Shown piece after piece: positions 8,633-17,536 of a stretch of 64,000 nucleotides of DNA. Under the pieces are notes generated by a model. The model saw nothing but the letters and a program-made list of their open reading frames with translations, ran no database searches and had not been told where the DNA came from. A program made the position numbers and the translations under genes. The DNA is taken from positions 41,939 through 105,938 of the forward strand of contig NZ_JACJST010000022.1 in NCBI RefSeq assembly GCF_014698305.1, given 5' to 3'. This DNA is from Anabaena lutea FACHB-196 (GTDB lineage Bacteria; Cyanobacteriota; Cyanobacteriia; Cyanobacteriales; Nostocaceae). Every line of letters begins with the position of its first letter. Within the stretch, counting starts at the first letter, position 1.

Positions 8633-8839
8633 CTGACAAGGGTAGGTTTTTAATATTATCTGTTAAGGCAGGACTAGGAAGACAAGGAGGGAAAGTAGAC
8701 AAGGAAGATTTTCTCCGCACAATGGTCTTTTTGTTACTAAGAGAATATGATTTTGTACGTGTTTCCTCCCTTGTCCACTGTCCTTCCTTGTCCCCCAAGT
8801 CTTGCCCTCACGACAATGTAAAATACCTACCCTTGTGAG
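8633..8839 (+). mobile_element. 207-bp MITE, copy 1
   Basis: Terminal inverted repeats CTGACAAGGGTAGGT (8633-8647) and, at the right end, the complement of CTCACAAGGGTAGGT (8825-8839), one mismatch in 15. The element is flanked by GAT at 8630-8632 and 8840-8842, a 3-bp direct repeat expected of a target duplication. A second copy at 22409-22615 has the same length and differs at about four bases. The interior is itself a long imperfect palindrome (ACAAGGAGG... against CCTCCCTTGT). It has no transposase gene. Confidence 0.75.
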
Positions 8840-8872
8840 GATGGGGGGATGGGGTGAAATAATGATCTACTA

Positions 8873-8922
8873 CCCCCTGCCTCCTGCCTCCTGCCCCCTG
8901 CCTCCTGCCCCCTGCCTCCTGC
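8873..8922. repeat. CCTGCCT/CCTGCCC heptamer array
   Basis: Seven-base units CTGCCTC and CTGCCCC repeated about seven times between the MITE and purF. With the MITE these account for most of 8572-8952. Confidence 0.7.
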
Positions 8923-8952
8923 TTTTGTGATTTACTGAGTTTTGAAGAACAA

Positions 8953-10446
8953 CTAAACGCCGATTTTTTCCAACATCAATTTAGAACGTTTCACCTGTTC
9001 TGGAATAGCCACCGGATAATCACCAGTAAAACAAGCAGAACAGAAATTATTAGTATCTTCTTTGGTTTCTTCCAACATTCCTTCCCAACTCAGATAAGCA
9101 AGGCTATCAACTTCTAATTGTTTCGCAATTTCTGCCACTGATTTAGTCGCAGCAATTAATTGATCCTGAGTATCGGTATCAATCCCATAGAAACAAGGAT
9201 GAGTTACAGGAGGTGAAGAAATTCTCATGTGTACTTCCACCGCACCGGCTTCACGCAGGGTTTTGACGAGTTTACGGCTGGTAGTACCCCGCACAATGGA
9301 ATCATCGACAATGATCACTCTTTTATCAGCTAACACATCTTTGAGAGGGTTGAGTTTCATCCGCAAACCTAATTCACGCATGGCTTGTGTCGGCTGAATA
9401 AAGGTGCGTCCAACGTAGCGATTTTTAATTAGTCCTTCACCGTAGGGAATACCCGAAGCTTGGGAAAAGCCAATTGCAGCAGGTATACCAGAATCAGGAA
9501 CTCCAAAAACTATATCGGCATTTACAGGGGATTCTTTGGCTATTCTCCGTCCTAATCGCATCCGATAACTATATAAAGTTTCGTTGTGCATGAGGCTATC
9601 AGGACGGGCAAAATAGATCATTTCAAAGATACAGAGTTTGCGTTCTGGCTGTTGACTCCAATGGAAGGACGCTAAACCGGCTTCGGTGATCCAAACTAAC
9701 TCTCCTGGTTCGACATCTCGCAGGTATTCTGCACCAATAATATCTAACCCGCAAGTTTCGGAAGCGAGTACGTAACGCACAGGATCACTATCTAAAGTGC
9801 CTATGACTAAGGGACGAATCCCATGAGGATCACGCACACCCATCACACCTGTAGGTGTGCCAATAACTAGGCTAAATGCACCTTCACAACGTTTAAAGGC
9901 GCGGATAGAACCTTCTAACCAATCTGCACCGGCGTTGACTTCTTGTGCGATCGCATAAGCAATCATTTCTGAGTCGGTTGTGGTGACTAAGTTAACATTA
10001 CTCTTGACTAATTCTTCTCGCAGTTCTACTGTATTGACTAAGTTACCATTATGTGCTAATGCTACTGAACCTAAGCGAGTCTCTACCACAGCGGGTTGGG
10101 CGTTAACTTTGCGACTAGAACCCGTGGTTGAATAACGTGTGTGACCTACAGCTAGATTACCGGGTAACTCATCTAAAATGTTTTCATTAAAGACTTGAGA
10201 TACCAAACCCATATCTTTGTGTTGGTGTACTACCTGACCCTCAAAGGTAGCAATACCAGCAGATTCTTGACCCCGATGCTGAAGGGCATACAATCCAAAG
10301 TAGGTCAATTTAGCAACGTCTTGTTCTGGGGCGTAGATGCCAAAAACACCGCAAGCTTCTTCTGGCTTGTCAGGACGGTATTCATCCGAGGTAACGGAAT
10401 TAATGGGAATCATGCTGGTTTTGCTCCTGGTGGGGTGTCGAGTCAA
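8953..10446 (-). CDS. purF: Amidophosphoribosyltransferase
   Basis: 497 residues. N-terminal Ntn glutaminase domain: the nucleophile is the Cys of EEACGVFG (residue 32), exposed after propeptide cleavage, followed by HRGQESAG. C-terminal phosphoribosyltransferase domain with the PRPP motif VIIVDDSIVRGTTS near residue 367. CFYGID and the late CSACFTGDYP pattern fit the Fe-S cluster-bearing Bacillus type. First committed step of purine synthesis: PRPP plus glutamine to phosphoribosylamine. ATG 10446 or the ATG of MIPINS (10413) could be the start. It follows purL on the same strand, 272 bases apart. Confidence 0.97.
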   Translation of the reverse strand: MTRHPTRSKTSMIPINSVTSDEYRPDKPEEACGVFGIYAPEQDVAKLTYFGLYALQHRGQESAGIATFEGQVVHQHKDMGLVSQVFNENILDELPGNLAVGHTRYSTTGSSRKVNAQPAVVETRLGSVALAHNGNLVNTVELREELVKSNVNLVTTTDSEMIAYAIAQEVNAGADWLEGSIRAFKRCEGAFSLVIGTPTGVMGVRDPHGIRPLVIGTLDSDPVRYVLASETCGLDIIGAEYLRDVEPGELVWITEAGLASFHWSQQPERKLCIFEMIYFARPDSLMHNETLYSYRMRLGRRIAKESPVNADIVFGVPDSGIPAAIGFSQASGIPYGEGLIKNRYVGRTFIQPTQAMRELGLRMKLNPLKDVLADKRVIIVDDSIVRGTTSRKLVKTLREAGAVEVHMRISSPPVTHPCFYGIDTDTQDQLIAATKSVAEIAKQLEVDSLAYLSWEGMLEETKEDTNNFCSACFTGDYPVAIPEQVKRSKLMLEKIGV

Positions 10447-10579
10447 TGGGAACTGGGAACTGAAAACTGGTGATTGGTGATTGGTGTTGGCGGTAGCCTG
10501 CCGTTAGGCATATGGGAATTGGGAATTGGGAATTGGGTAATTTTATTTCTTCTTTCTCCTGAACTCCTGACTCCTGTAC

Positions 10580-10599
10580 GGGTGAACGGCCGTTCGCCC
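10580..10599. repeat. GGGTGAACGG/CCGTTCGCCC palindrome
   Basis: A near-perfect 20-bp palindrome in the purL-purF spacer, embedded in CTCCTGACTCCTG-type short repeats. It is a common dispersed cyanobacterial repeat. It could form a hairpin between the two purine genes. Confidence 0.5.
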
Positions 10600-10718
10600 C
10601 TCCTGACTCCTGCTTCTTAACAAATCTTTAACCATCCATTAAAACAGTACCGTAAATTGGTTAAGGATCAAGTATGAATTGTAAATATTAATGTTCAATC
10701 CTTGATTTTTGATGTCGA

Positions 10719-13130
10719 TTAGGTATTGGTGTAGATAGCGAGACGTTTAGAGATAGCTAAAGAATAGCGATCGCTCATATCTTCGAGACTAACTTTGAGC
10801 AAGCTGTGATTATCTGCGGTTACAATCTCCAAATTCCCTGAATTAGCGACTGTTCCCAGTTTTTGCCAATTTCCTGTCAGATGTTCCTGTAAATAGGATT
10901 CCCAAATTTCTTGGTTTTCTCCACTTACAGAAACTAAAATTCTCGCCCCACCTTCACCAAACAGAAGTTCATCAAATCGTAAATGATGCTGGTTTTGTTT
11001 TTGGGCGGTAATTGGGAAATTAATTTCAGCCCCCAAATTTCCAGAAAGACAAGATTCCGCTAAAGCCACAGCCACACCACCTTCAGCCGAATCATGGGCA
11101 GAATTTACCCAACCAGCACGAATACCATCACGACAAGCTTTTTGTACAGTGCGTTCTAAATCAAAATCAACTCTAGGGGGTTTACCTGCGATCGTATTAT
11201 GAATCGTTGCTAAATATTCAGAAGCACCCAATTCAATTGTAGCCCCACTGCTTTCTAAGGGGGGTTGGGGGGATCTCAATTGAATTGCTAAACCCAGAAG
11301 ATAAATTACATCCCCGACATTTTTCCAACCTTGACCACAAATTTTCGTTAAATCAGGAATCAACCCCACCATACCCACAACCGGAGTCGGATAAATTGGT
11401 TGGGGATTACCTTCCGCATCAAAAGTTTCGTTGTAGAGAGAGACATTCCCACCAGTTACCGGCGTTCCCAACTCTTTACAACCTTCACTCAAACCCCGAC
11501 AAGCCGACGCTAATTGCCAATAACCAATCGGTTTTTCTGGGCTACCAAAATTGAGGTTATCGGTCACAGCCAAGGGTTCAGCACCCACACAGCTAAGATT
11601 GCGGGCAGCTTCAGCCACTACTGCCTTTGCCCCTTCATAGGGATCAAGATAAACATAACGAGAATTACAATCTACCGTAGCCGCAACACCGGATTTTAGA
11701 TTTTCGATTTTGGATGTCAGATTGGGGGTTTCTTCTAAAGGCCGGAGACGCACCACAGCCGCATCTGCACCACCGGGTAACAATACCGTATTATTCTGAA
11801 CTTGATGGTCATATTGACGATAAACCCAGCTTTTAGAAGCAATGGTGGGAGTATCTAGCAAAGTCAATAAAATCTGATTCCAACTTTGCAAACTTCCCTC
11901 AATTTCAATACCCGCAGCATTGCAAACAGGTAAACTAGTACTTGTCCATTGCCAAGCTTTTTGTGCATATTCGGGCGGTTCTGTCAATAATTCTCTTTCA
12001 TACAAAGGCGTATTTTCCGCCAAAGCTTCAGCAGGAATTTCCGCAGCAATTTTCCCCTGAAACCAAATCCTGACAATGGGTTCTTCAATTACTGTCCCTG
12101 CCACAACGGCTTGCAGTCCCCAACGATGGAAAATATCAATTAATTCCTGTTCTCGTCCCTTTTCGGCTACAAACAACATTCGTTCTTGAGATTCCGAAAG
12201 CAGGTATTCATAGGGAATCATTCCCAATTCCCGCACCGGAATTTTATCTAAATCGAAGTCAATACCAACTCCACCTTTAGCAGCCATTTCTGAAGTTGAA
12301 CAGGTGATACCAGCCGCACCCATATCTTGGGCAGCAACCACAGCCCCAGTTTTAAATGCCTCTAAACAAGCTTCAATTAAGGACTTTTCTAAAAATGGAT
12401 CTCCTACTTGCACAGCAGGACGGTTATCCATTGATTCATCAGTTAATTCGGCACTGGCGAAACTTGCCCCGCCCATACCATCCCGTCCGGTGGTTGAACC
12501 CACATACAGCACGGGATTTCCGAAGCCTGAAGCCCCTGATTTGACAATTTCCGGCGTTTCCATCAATCCCAAGGCCATGACGTTGACAAGGGGATTTCCA
12601 GAATAAGCGGGGTCAAAATAAACTTCACCACCAACAGTGGGAACCCCAACGCAGTTACCATAATGGGAAATTCCCGCAACTACACCTGTAAACAATCTTT
12701 GGGTTTTTGGATCATTCAAATCACCAAAGCGCAAAGAATTTAATAAAGCTATGGGACGCGCCCCCATTGTAAAGATATCTCTTAATATACCACCTACTCC
12801 GGTTGCAGCACCTTGGAATGGTTCAACGGCGGAAGGGTGGTTATGGGATTCTATTTTAAACGCTAATTGTAGTCCGTCGCCGATATCCACAACTCCAGCA
12901 TTTTCACCGGGGCCAACGAGAATGCGGGGGCCTGTGGTGGGAAACTGTTTGAGTAATGGGCGGGAATTTTTATAACAGCAATGTTCTGACCACATTACGC
13001 CAAACATACCTAGTTCGGCTTTGTTGGGATGACGACCTAAGCGGCGGACAATTTCGGTATATTCTTCTGGTTTTATGCCTTCTGAGGCTATTTCTTGGGG
13101 AGAAAAGGGATTTTCGGAAATGGTGGTCAT
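10719..13130 (-). CDS. purL: Phosphoribosylformylglycinamidine synthase subunit PurL
   Basis: 803 residues, small-type PurL that works with PurQ and PurS to convert FGAR to FGAM with ATP and glutamine. Landmarks: [18 protein letters not shown] near residue 43, [18 protein letters not shown] near 110, [20 protein letters not shown] near 80, and a second AIRS/GARS-like half from about 420. Two stretches look inserted: TSKIENLKS near residue 478 and a proline-rich segment ([14 protein letters not shown]) near residue 618-631, both encoded by repeat-like DNA (see findings). The reading frame is intact. purF lies downstream. Confidence 0.96.
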   Translation of the reverse strand: MTTISENPFSPQEIASEGIKPEEYTEIVRRLGRHPNKAELGMFGVMWSEHCCYKNSRPLLKQFPTTGPRILVGPGENAGVVDIGDGLQLAFKIESHNHPSAVEPFQGAATGVGGILRDIFTMGARPIALLNSLRFGDLNDPKTQRLFTGVVAGISHYGNCVGVPTVGGEVYFDPAYSGNPLVNVMALGLMETPEIVKSGASGFGNPVLYVGSTTGRDGMGGASFASAELTDESMDNRPAVQVGDPFLEKSLIEACLEAFKTGAVVAAQDMGAAGITCSTSEMAAKGGVGIDFDLDKIPVRELGMIPYEYLLSESQERMLFVAEKGREQELIDIFHRWGLQAVVAGTVIEEPIVRIWFQGKIAAEIPAEALAENTPLYERELLTEPPEYAQKAWQWTSTSLPVCNAAGIEIEGSLQSWNQILLTLLDTPTIASKSWVYRQYDHQVQNNTVLLPGGADAAVVRLRPLEETPNLTSKIENLKSGVAATVDCNSRYVYLDPYEGAKAVVAEAARNLSCVGAEPLAVTDNLNFGSPEKPIGYWQLASACRGLSEGCKELGTPVTGGNVSLYNETFDAEGNPQPIYPTPVVGMVGLIPDLTKICGQGWKNVGDVIYLLGLAIQLRSPQPPLESSGATIELGASEYLATIHNTIAGKPPRVDFDLERTVQKACRDGIRAGWVNSAHDSAEGGVAVALAESCLSGNLGAEINFPITAQKQNQHHLRFDELLFGEGGARILVSVSGENQEIWESYLQEHLTGNWQKLGTVANSGNLEIVTADNHSLLKVSLEDMSDRYSLAISKRLAIYTNT
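11230..11286. repeat. Palindromic repeat in frame inside purL
   Basis: AATTCAATTG at 11230-11239 and its exact complement CAATTGAATT at 11277-11286 flank a C-rich repeat containing AAGGGGGGTTGGGGGGATC on the plus strand, a motif typical of intergenic cyanobacterial repeats. It encodes about 19 extra residues in PurL without breaking the frame. Confidence 0.55.
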
Positions 13131-13278
13131 GGAAGCTTATGCACCAAGAGGACAGAGAAATATTCTATCTGTTTACGGCAATTAAGATCATGGATTTCTT
13201 TTTAATCTTGTCAATAAATTATCAATTATAAAGTTATTCATAATGTTATAATGTGACCAGTTTTTACCCTGTATTTTT

Positions 13279-13515
13279 ATGACATTGACAGAAATTTTGC
13301 CATCACTGCGAAAATTATCTGATCAAGAAAAAATCAAAGCTATTCAATTTTTAGCCGCAGAATTAGCTAAAAACGCAGAAAATTTAGCTTTTCTTGAAGA
13401 TGGTAAAACTTATGAAATTTGGTCACCTTATGATGCTTTTTCAGCAGAAAAAACTTTAACTGATATGTTGCAACAGCATTTACAAAAAGAAATAAATGAC
13501 CAGGTTATAAATTAG
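13279..13515 (+). CDS. Small hypothetical protein, antitoxin-like
   Basis: 78 residues, MTLTEILPSLRKLSDQEKIK at the start. It is a short acidic helical protein of the kind often found as the first gene of cyanobacterial toxin-antitoxin pairs, but no toxin follows it on the same strand: the next genes are hicB and hicA on the other strand, ending 9 bases away. Function is not recognised. No strong ribosome site is seen. Confidence 0.6.
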   Translation: MTLTEILPSLRKLSDQEKIKAIQFLAAELAKNAENLAFLEDGKTYEIWSPYDAFSAEKTLTDMLQQHLQKEINDQVIN

Positions 13516-13523
13516 ATTTCTAC

Positions 13524-13736
13524 TTAAATTAAAACTTCAACTTCTTGAGCGATACTTGTAGGTTGAGGAATTGGTAAACCTGACTCTATTAAACCTTCTA
13601 TATGAAATTCTATGGACTCTACAATTAGTTGTTGGACTTCTGCTAATGTTTCAGCCACAGCTATACAACCGGGTAAGTCGGGAACATAAGCACCATAGCT
13701 AGTATTTCCTTTTTCAATTACTACTGTATAACGCAT
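13524..13736 (-). CDS. hicB: HicB-family antitoxin
   Basis: 70 residues from ATG 13736: MRYTVVIEKGNTSYGAYVPD, then LPGCIAVAETLAEVQQLIVESIEFHIEGL. This is the degraded RNase-H-like fold of HicB antitoxins (GAYVPDLPGC is the hallmark). No separate DNA-binding tail is present. The start codon overlaps the hicA stop (TAATG), so the two are translationally coupled. HicB neutralises HicA and usually represses the operon. The pair lies in an AT-rich accessory stretch. Confidence 0.88.
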   Translation of the reverse strand: MRYTVVIEKGNTSYGAYVPDLPGCIAVAETLAEVQQLIVESIEFHIEGLIESGLPIPQPTSIAQEVEVLI

Positions 13737-13927
13737 TATTCTTCCTCCAATTGTGCTTGTTTCCATATACTTTTTAGTGTACCAATTGGTACGTCAATAT
13801 TAGGTTTACCGGAAACTGTAACTGTACCAAGTTTATGAGGATGTTTAAACTGTCGGTGACTTCCTCTAGTTCTTGCTAAATACCAACCATCAGCTTCTAG
13901 TCGCTGAATCACTACTCTTACTTTCAT
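13736..13927 (-). CDS. hicA: HicA-family mRNA interferase toxin
   Basis: The core begins at MKVRVVIQRLEADGWYLART (ATG 13927) and has the family block GSHRQFKHP with the catalytic histidine at about residue 24. The frame is open upstream to 13975, which would add 16 residues (MRKSITEISPVQIDVN), but family length favours 13927. HicA toxins have a double-stranded-RNA-binding fold and cleave mRNA during translation. hicA precedes hicB and overlaps it by one base. Confidence 0.87.
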   Translation of the reverse strand: MKVRVVIQRLEADGWYLARTRGSHRQFKHPHKLGTVTVSGKPNIDVPIGTLKSIWKQAQLEEE

Positions 13928-13992
13928 ATTAACATCTATCTGTACAGGTGAAATTTCTGTTATAGATTTTCTCATCTTTTATAATTTCTATT

Positions 13993-14961
13993 TTACTCCT
14001 CATCATCATCCAAATTTGAAATATAAGGTGGAAGTTTACCAAAACTAATTCTTTTTACATATTTAATGGCGCGATGTTCCTCTAATGAGGTTTGAATTAA
14101 GGTGTTTATTAACAACCGAAATTTATTAACATCTGCTTGAGATGGTGATTTTAATTGTGAAGCTAATAAACTGGAAATTTGCAGTATCAACTTAATATTA
14201 GGTAAGTTAGTTTCGGTTTGTTCAATGATTTCATACTTTTTATTAAGACAATATTCATTACCTATATGAGAATAATCAGCCAGTGTTTTTAATAGTTCTG
14301 GTTTCCAATTAATAATTACTTGTTTTATTCCTGGGATTCTATTTAATAAAACAGCGATGATTTGCGGTAAGTTAGGAATGAAATCACCGATATTTCTAAA
14401 TCTATATATGAGAGTATCAAGAATTAATTCTATTGTGCTAACTGGTGGTGTGCCAAATGTATAAGTTTCTAAGGTATAAGGTGCAATAGGTTTTAATTCG
14501 GTTTCACTAATTCGTTTAGTAATTAATGTAGCCGCAGCACCGCCTAAACTATGTCCAGTGACGAAAATATTTTTGTTGGCATTTTCTTGTCTTTGAATAA
14601 AGTCTTGTAATTGTTGCCAGAAACTTTTAACATAAAGATTAAAACCGGAATGAATTGCTTCTGAATTTGGGAATGCAAGTAAGTTAAAGAAGTAATCATC
14701 TAATCTTTCTGTACCTCTAATAGCCATGACAATATCATTGTCTGTGGATAGGAGTAAACCACAACAAACTAATTCATCGGTATCACTCAAAGGACGTGAT
14801 GCTGAGATAAATTCTATGGTTTGATATGGTGGAAAAAATGATGGAGAACCTGTTTTTAGGATATTGCTAACTATATCATTTCCTTGTTTATAGGCGACGT
14901 AAGCGAGTTGAGAAATACAAGCCATTTCTAGGGTGCGTTGTCTGTCGGTAGATGTTTTCAT
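13993..14961 (-). CDS. Lipase class 3 family protein
   Basis: 322 residues, no signal peptide. Alpha/beta hydrolase of the fungal-lipase (class 3) type: IRGTERLDD near residue 81 (oxyanion region) and the nucleophile elbow VTGHSLGGAAA with Ser about 138. TFGTPPVS follows near 188, and IGDFIPNLPQ with the probable Asp near 208. It should hydrolyse acylglycerols or phospholipids; substrate unknown. It lies directly upstream of hicAB on the same strand, 18 bases from the open hicA frame. Confidence 0.85.
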   Translation of the reverse strand: MKTSTDRQRTLEMACISQLAYVAYKQGNDIVSNILKTGSPSFFPPYQTIEFISASRPLSDTDELVCCGLLLSTDNDIVMAIRGTERLDDYFFNLLAFPNSEAIHSGFNLYVKSFWQQLQDFIQRQENANKNIFVTGHSLGGAAATLITKRISETELKPIAPYTLETYTFGTPPVSTIELILDTLIYRFRNIGDFIPNLPQIIAVLLNRIPGIKQVIINWKPELLKTLADYSHIGNEYCLNKKYEIIEQTETNLPNIKLILQISSLLASQLKSPSQADVNKFRLLINTLIQTSLEEHRAIKYVKRISFGKLPPYISNLDDDEE

Positions 14962-15057
14962 GTTGGTTAAAGAATTAGATTTTTGATTTTATTTCTGCAA
15001 AATAGATATGGTAGCCTGATTTACTGTATAATTAACTATGTAGCTCGCTGATAAAAT

Positions 15058-15270
15058 ATGCAAGATACCCTAACCATTGCCATTACACCAGAACTAAAAG
15101 CAGCACTTTTAGAAATTACCCAAACTGAAGGTATATCTGCTGATAGTTTAGTCGGTAAAGCTATTGAAGACTATATTTTTACTCACAAATTCCGTGCATT
15201 GCGTTCGTATTTGATGAAAAAGAATGAAACAGTTTACACAGATGAGGAAATTTTTGAGATAATTTCATGA
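15058..15270 (+). CDS. Antitoxin of a PIN toxin-antitoxin pair
   Basis: 70 residues: MQDTLTIAITPELKAALLEI then EGISADSLVGKAIEDYIF. The beginning resembles a ribbon-helix-helix DNA-binding segment; the end is acidic. Its stop overlaps the ATG of the following PIN-domain gene (ATGA), the classical arrangement in which the antitoxin comes first and often represses the operon. Confidence 0.75.
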   Translation: MQDTLTIAITPELKAALLEITQTEGISADSLVGKAIEDYIFTHKFRALRSYLMKKNETVYTDEEIFEIIS

Positions 15271-15671
15271 AGCTAGTTATAGATACCAATGTTTTGATTG
15301 CTGCTTTTATTGCTAAAGGGATGTGTAGTACAGTTGTTGAACACTGTCTAATTGTGCATTCTCCCATTACTTCAGATTTTATTCTCAATGAATTACATGA
15401 AAAACTGACAGTAAAGTTTAAATACTCTCCTAAAGATGCGGGAGAGGTGATAAATTTATTGCGTTCTAGAATGCAGGTTGTAATACCTACACCGTTAAAT
15501 GTGCCTGTCTGTCGTGATACAGATGATGATATGATTTTAGCAACTGCAATTACTGGAGAGGCAGTTTGCATTATTACAGGTGATAAAGACTTACTAATAT
15601 TGAAAATGTTTGAATCAATTAAAATTATTGATCCAAAGGAATTTGCTGCTTCTGAAGAAATGCTGAGGTAA
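15267..15671 (+). CDS. PIN-domain ribonuclease toxin (COG1569 type)
   Basis: 134 residues. N-terminal MKLVIDTNVLIAAFI gives the first metal-binding Asp (residue 6); NELHEKL near 43 the Glu; CRDTDDDMILATA near 84-94 further acids; ITGDKDLL near 107 the last Asp. All acidic positions of a working PIN nuclease are present. It starts inside the stop codon of its antitoxin (ATGA). Such VapC-like toxins cut RNA, often tRNA, when freed. Confidence 0.88.
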   Translation: MKLVIDTNVLIAAFIAKGMCSTVVEHCLIVHSPITSDFILNELHEKLTVKFKYSPKDAGEVINLLRSRMQVVIPTPLNVPVCRDTDDDMILATAITGEAVCIITGDKDLLILKMFESIKIIDPKEFAASEEMLR

Positions 15672-15931
15672 AGTTCTCTATCCATTTTAAATATTTCTTT
15701 TAAGTATATTTACGTAAAAGCTAAACTCGGAACATTCTCAATTGTATTTTCAGGTAGAAGCAGTGAGCTAGATATAAATGTATGTTTACTTATATGAAAA
15801 GACCAAAATTTATGTTACTATAATTACGCTTAGTAGCTTTTTCAAGTAAGCCTACTATTTCCCTAATGTGTCTTCAAAATTTACTCCCTTCAATACTCTC
15901 CTCAGTATAGAGATGGGTATCAAGGATTAAT

Positions 15932-15937
15932 TATAAT
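15932..15937 (+). promoter_or_regulatory. Possible -10 box (TATAAT) before the E3-type toxin gene
   Basis: A perfect TATAAT hexamer 20 bases before ATG 15958, in a 286-base gap (15672-15957) that otherwise shows no coding signal. No convincing -35 box was found. Confidence 0.4.
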
Positions 15938-15957
15938 ACACTATTAAGGAAATTAGT

Positions 15958-16206
15958 ATGAGTTATGTTCCCGCTCCAAAAACTCTTGAAGCCTTTCCAC
16001 AAGCTAAACTAGTTAAAAGTAGAACACCCGTACAAGGAGGCGGCACATTACGAAAAAGATGGGAGGATAAAAAGTATATATATGAGTGGGATTCTAGACA
16101 TGGTTTAGTTGAAAAGTATGATAAACGAGGTAATCATCTGGGAGAGTTTGATCCTGTAACAGGAGAAAAAATAAACCCTAGAGTAGCTTCTCGTAGAATC
16201 ATTTAA
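15958..16206 (+). CDS. Free-standing colicin E3-type rRNase domain
   Basis: 82 residues that consist only of the cytotoxic domain of colicin E3/cloacin/pyocin S6. Seen: TPVQGGGTLRKRW at 23-35, YEWDSRHGLVEKY at 42-54 and HLGEFDPVTGE at 60-70. The catalytic residues of E3 (Asp510, His513, Glu517, Arg545) have counterparts at Asp45, His48, Glu52 and Arg79/80. The family cuts 16S rRNA in the ribosomal A site. No receptor-binding or translocation domain is present, nor upstream coding remnants. AAGGA before the ATG is a good ribosome site. The next gene is a candidate immunity protein. Confidence 0.85.
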   Translation: MSYVPAPKTLEAFPQAKLVKSRTPVQGGGTLRKRWEDKKYIYEWDSRHGLVEKYDKRGNHLGEFDPVTGEKINPRVASRRII

Positions 16207-16213
16207 CAAAATT

Positions 16214-16230
16214 GGGGGCTTTATGCCCCC
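16214..16230 (+). terminator. GGGGGC/GCCCCC hairpin between toxin and immunity genes
   Basis: A 6-bp all-GC stem with a 5-base TTTAT loop, 8 bases after the toxin stop. There is no clean T tract after it, so it may be a weak terminator or an mRNA-stability hairpin that sets different toxin and immunity levels. Confidence 0.4.
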
Positions 16231-16288
16231 ATTATCTAAAAATTAGATTTAATATTAAATTGAGTAATGAGTATTAGGAGAGTGAGTA

Positions 16289-16552
16289 ATGAGTATTAGA
16301 ACACATAAACCATTAGTTCAAAGAGTTGTACGTTGGTATGCTAAATATGGCAGTGATCTTGTAGGAGAGAAAGTTTTGAATAATGTAAATCTTCCTAACC
16401 TCCAAAATTTATTTAGAGTGGAATCAAATAATCCTATGTATGATTGTTATCCAATTAAGTCTTTTGAACAAAAAAATTATATTGAAAAAACTTTTAGTTT
16501 TAAGCTAAACACACAGGCATACGATTATTTTATAGAATGTGATGCTATCTAA
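16289..16552 (+). CDS. Candidate immunity protein for the E3-type RNase
   Basis: 87 residues, similar in size to E3 immunity proteins (about 84). It contains NNPMYDCYPI near residue 49 and ends YDYFIECDAI, a pattern I associate with the DUF7683 group of small acidic proteins; this is from memory. It is not obviously related to colicin Im3. Position right after the toxin is the main argument for immunity. The start region TGAGTAATGAGTATTAG is duplicated (16261-16277, 16283-16299); the second copy gives this frame, the first a dead-end. Confidence 0.6.
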   Translation: MSIRTHKPLVQRVVRWYAKYGSDLVGEKVLNNVNLPNLQNLFRVESNNPMYDCYPIKSFEQKNYIEKTFSFKLNTQAYDYFIECDAI

Positions 16553-16731
16553 ATGTGTAAAGCTGATTTATATTTTTATTTTCTAACTTCATCATTTTTA
16601 TCTATTGATTAGGTGCATTTTACAAATTTAATATCTCATTATTTAACGTTATTCAATTAATTGAACAGGTAGCCCAAGATATCAAATTTGAACAACATCG
16701 CACGGTTTTAATTAGAGCCTATGGTTTATTT

Positions 16732-17475
16732 GTGCAAGCTATAAACCGTTTACGTTCAGCTATACAATTACAAGATATTAGCCGCAGAAATGCAGAAATT
16801 GACGCTGCTAGAGGAATGTTATTTGAGGCTTTAGCAGATTATACTAATCCCCATTTATTAGCAGAAACCTGTGCGCCTGGACAACTGCGGCGGTTAGAAT
16901 GTTCTTGGGCTATTGAACAAGCAATTATTATCACTTATCAAGTGCAAAATGAAGTTTCGGCAGTAAGCGATCGCTTGCACCAACTCCAAACTAAAATATG
17001 TGAAGATGCCCATACTGTAATTAATCAATGTGAATCCCACGACGAACTTGATTTTCTCTTTCCTGAACTTACCCGCATTCATAATCATGATTTAGTAATC
17101 ATCGAATCATGGCAAAATCATGTAGATTGGGTAAAATCTCTACCTCCAGCAGAATTAAAACTTTTAAATAGTGCTGATTTCAACAATTCCGAAACAACCC
17201 AAACTATAACTAATTCAGAAATACCACTAGAACAAATCAGCTATGAAACCATAGCCGAAAAATCTCATTTTTATTCATTACGTGATCAATTATTATTTAT
17301 GTTTGCTCCAGAATTACGCCGGGAGTATGAAAATTATGTCAGTCAACAAGCTGCAAATTCTGGATACAGAACATTAGTTACATCTAATTTACAACAAGCA
17401 TCAGATTTAACAGTTGCTAATCTTTTTCACTATTTTAATATTAGAAATGAATCACAGGAAGAAGTAAATCAATAA
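16732..17475 (+). CDS. Hypothetical protein, probably missing its native start
   Basis: 247 residues from GTG 16732, largely alpha-helical with no recognised domain. The same frame is open and coding-like upstream from about 16607 (reading NVIQLIEQVAQDIKFEQHRT at 16648-16707) but contains no ATG, GTG or TTG there. The true N-terminus was therefore probably lost by mutation or truncation, or an unusual start is used. It sits at the end of the toxin-rich stretch. Function unknown. Confidence 0.55.
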   Translation: MQAINRLRSAIQLQDISRRNAEIDAARGMLFEALADYTNPHLLAETCAPGQLRRLECSWAIEQAIIITYQVQNEVSAVSDRLHQLQTKICEDAHTVINQCESHDELDFLFPELTRIHNHDLVIIESWQNHVDWVKSLPPAELKLLNSADFNNSETTQTITNSEIPLEQISYETIAEKSHFYSLRDQLLFMFAPELRREYENYVSQQAANSGYRTLVTSNLQQASDLTVANLFHYFNIRNESQEEVNQ

Positions 17476-17536
17476 TCAACTTTTGAAAATGTTAAAAAAC
17501 TGCTCAGTAAAACTAATCACTTTCCATTTATTCTAA

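Noticed and set aside
8562..8838. Open frames across the first MITE
   Set aside because: They lie inside the palindromic 207-bp element and the same frames recur in copy 2; no protein signal.
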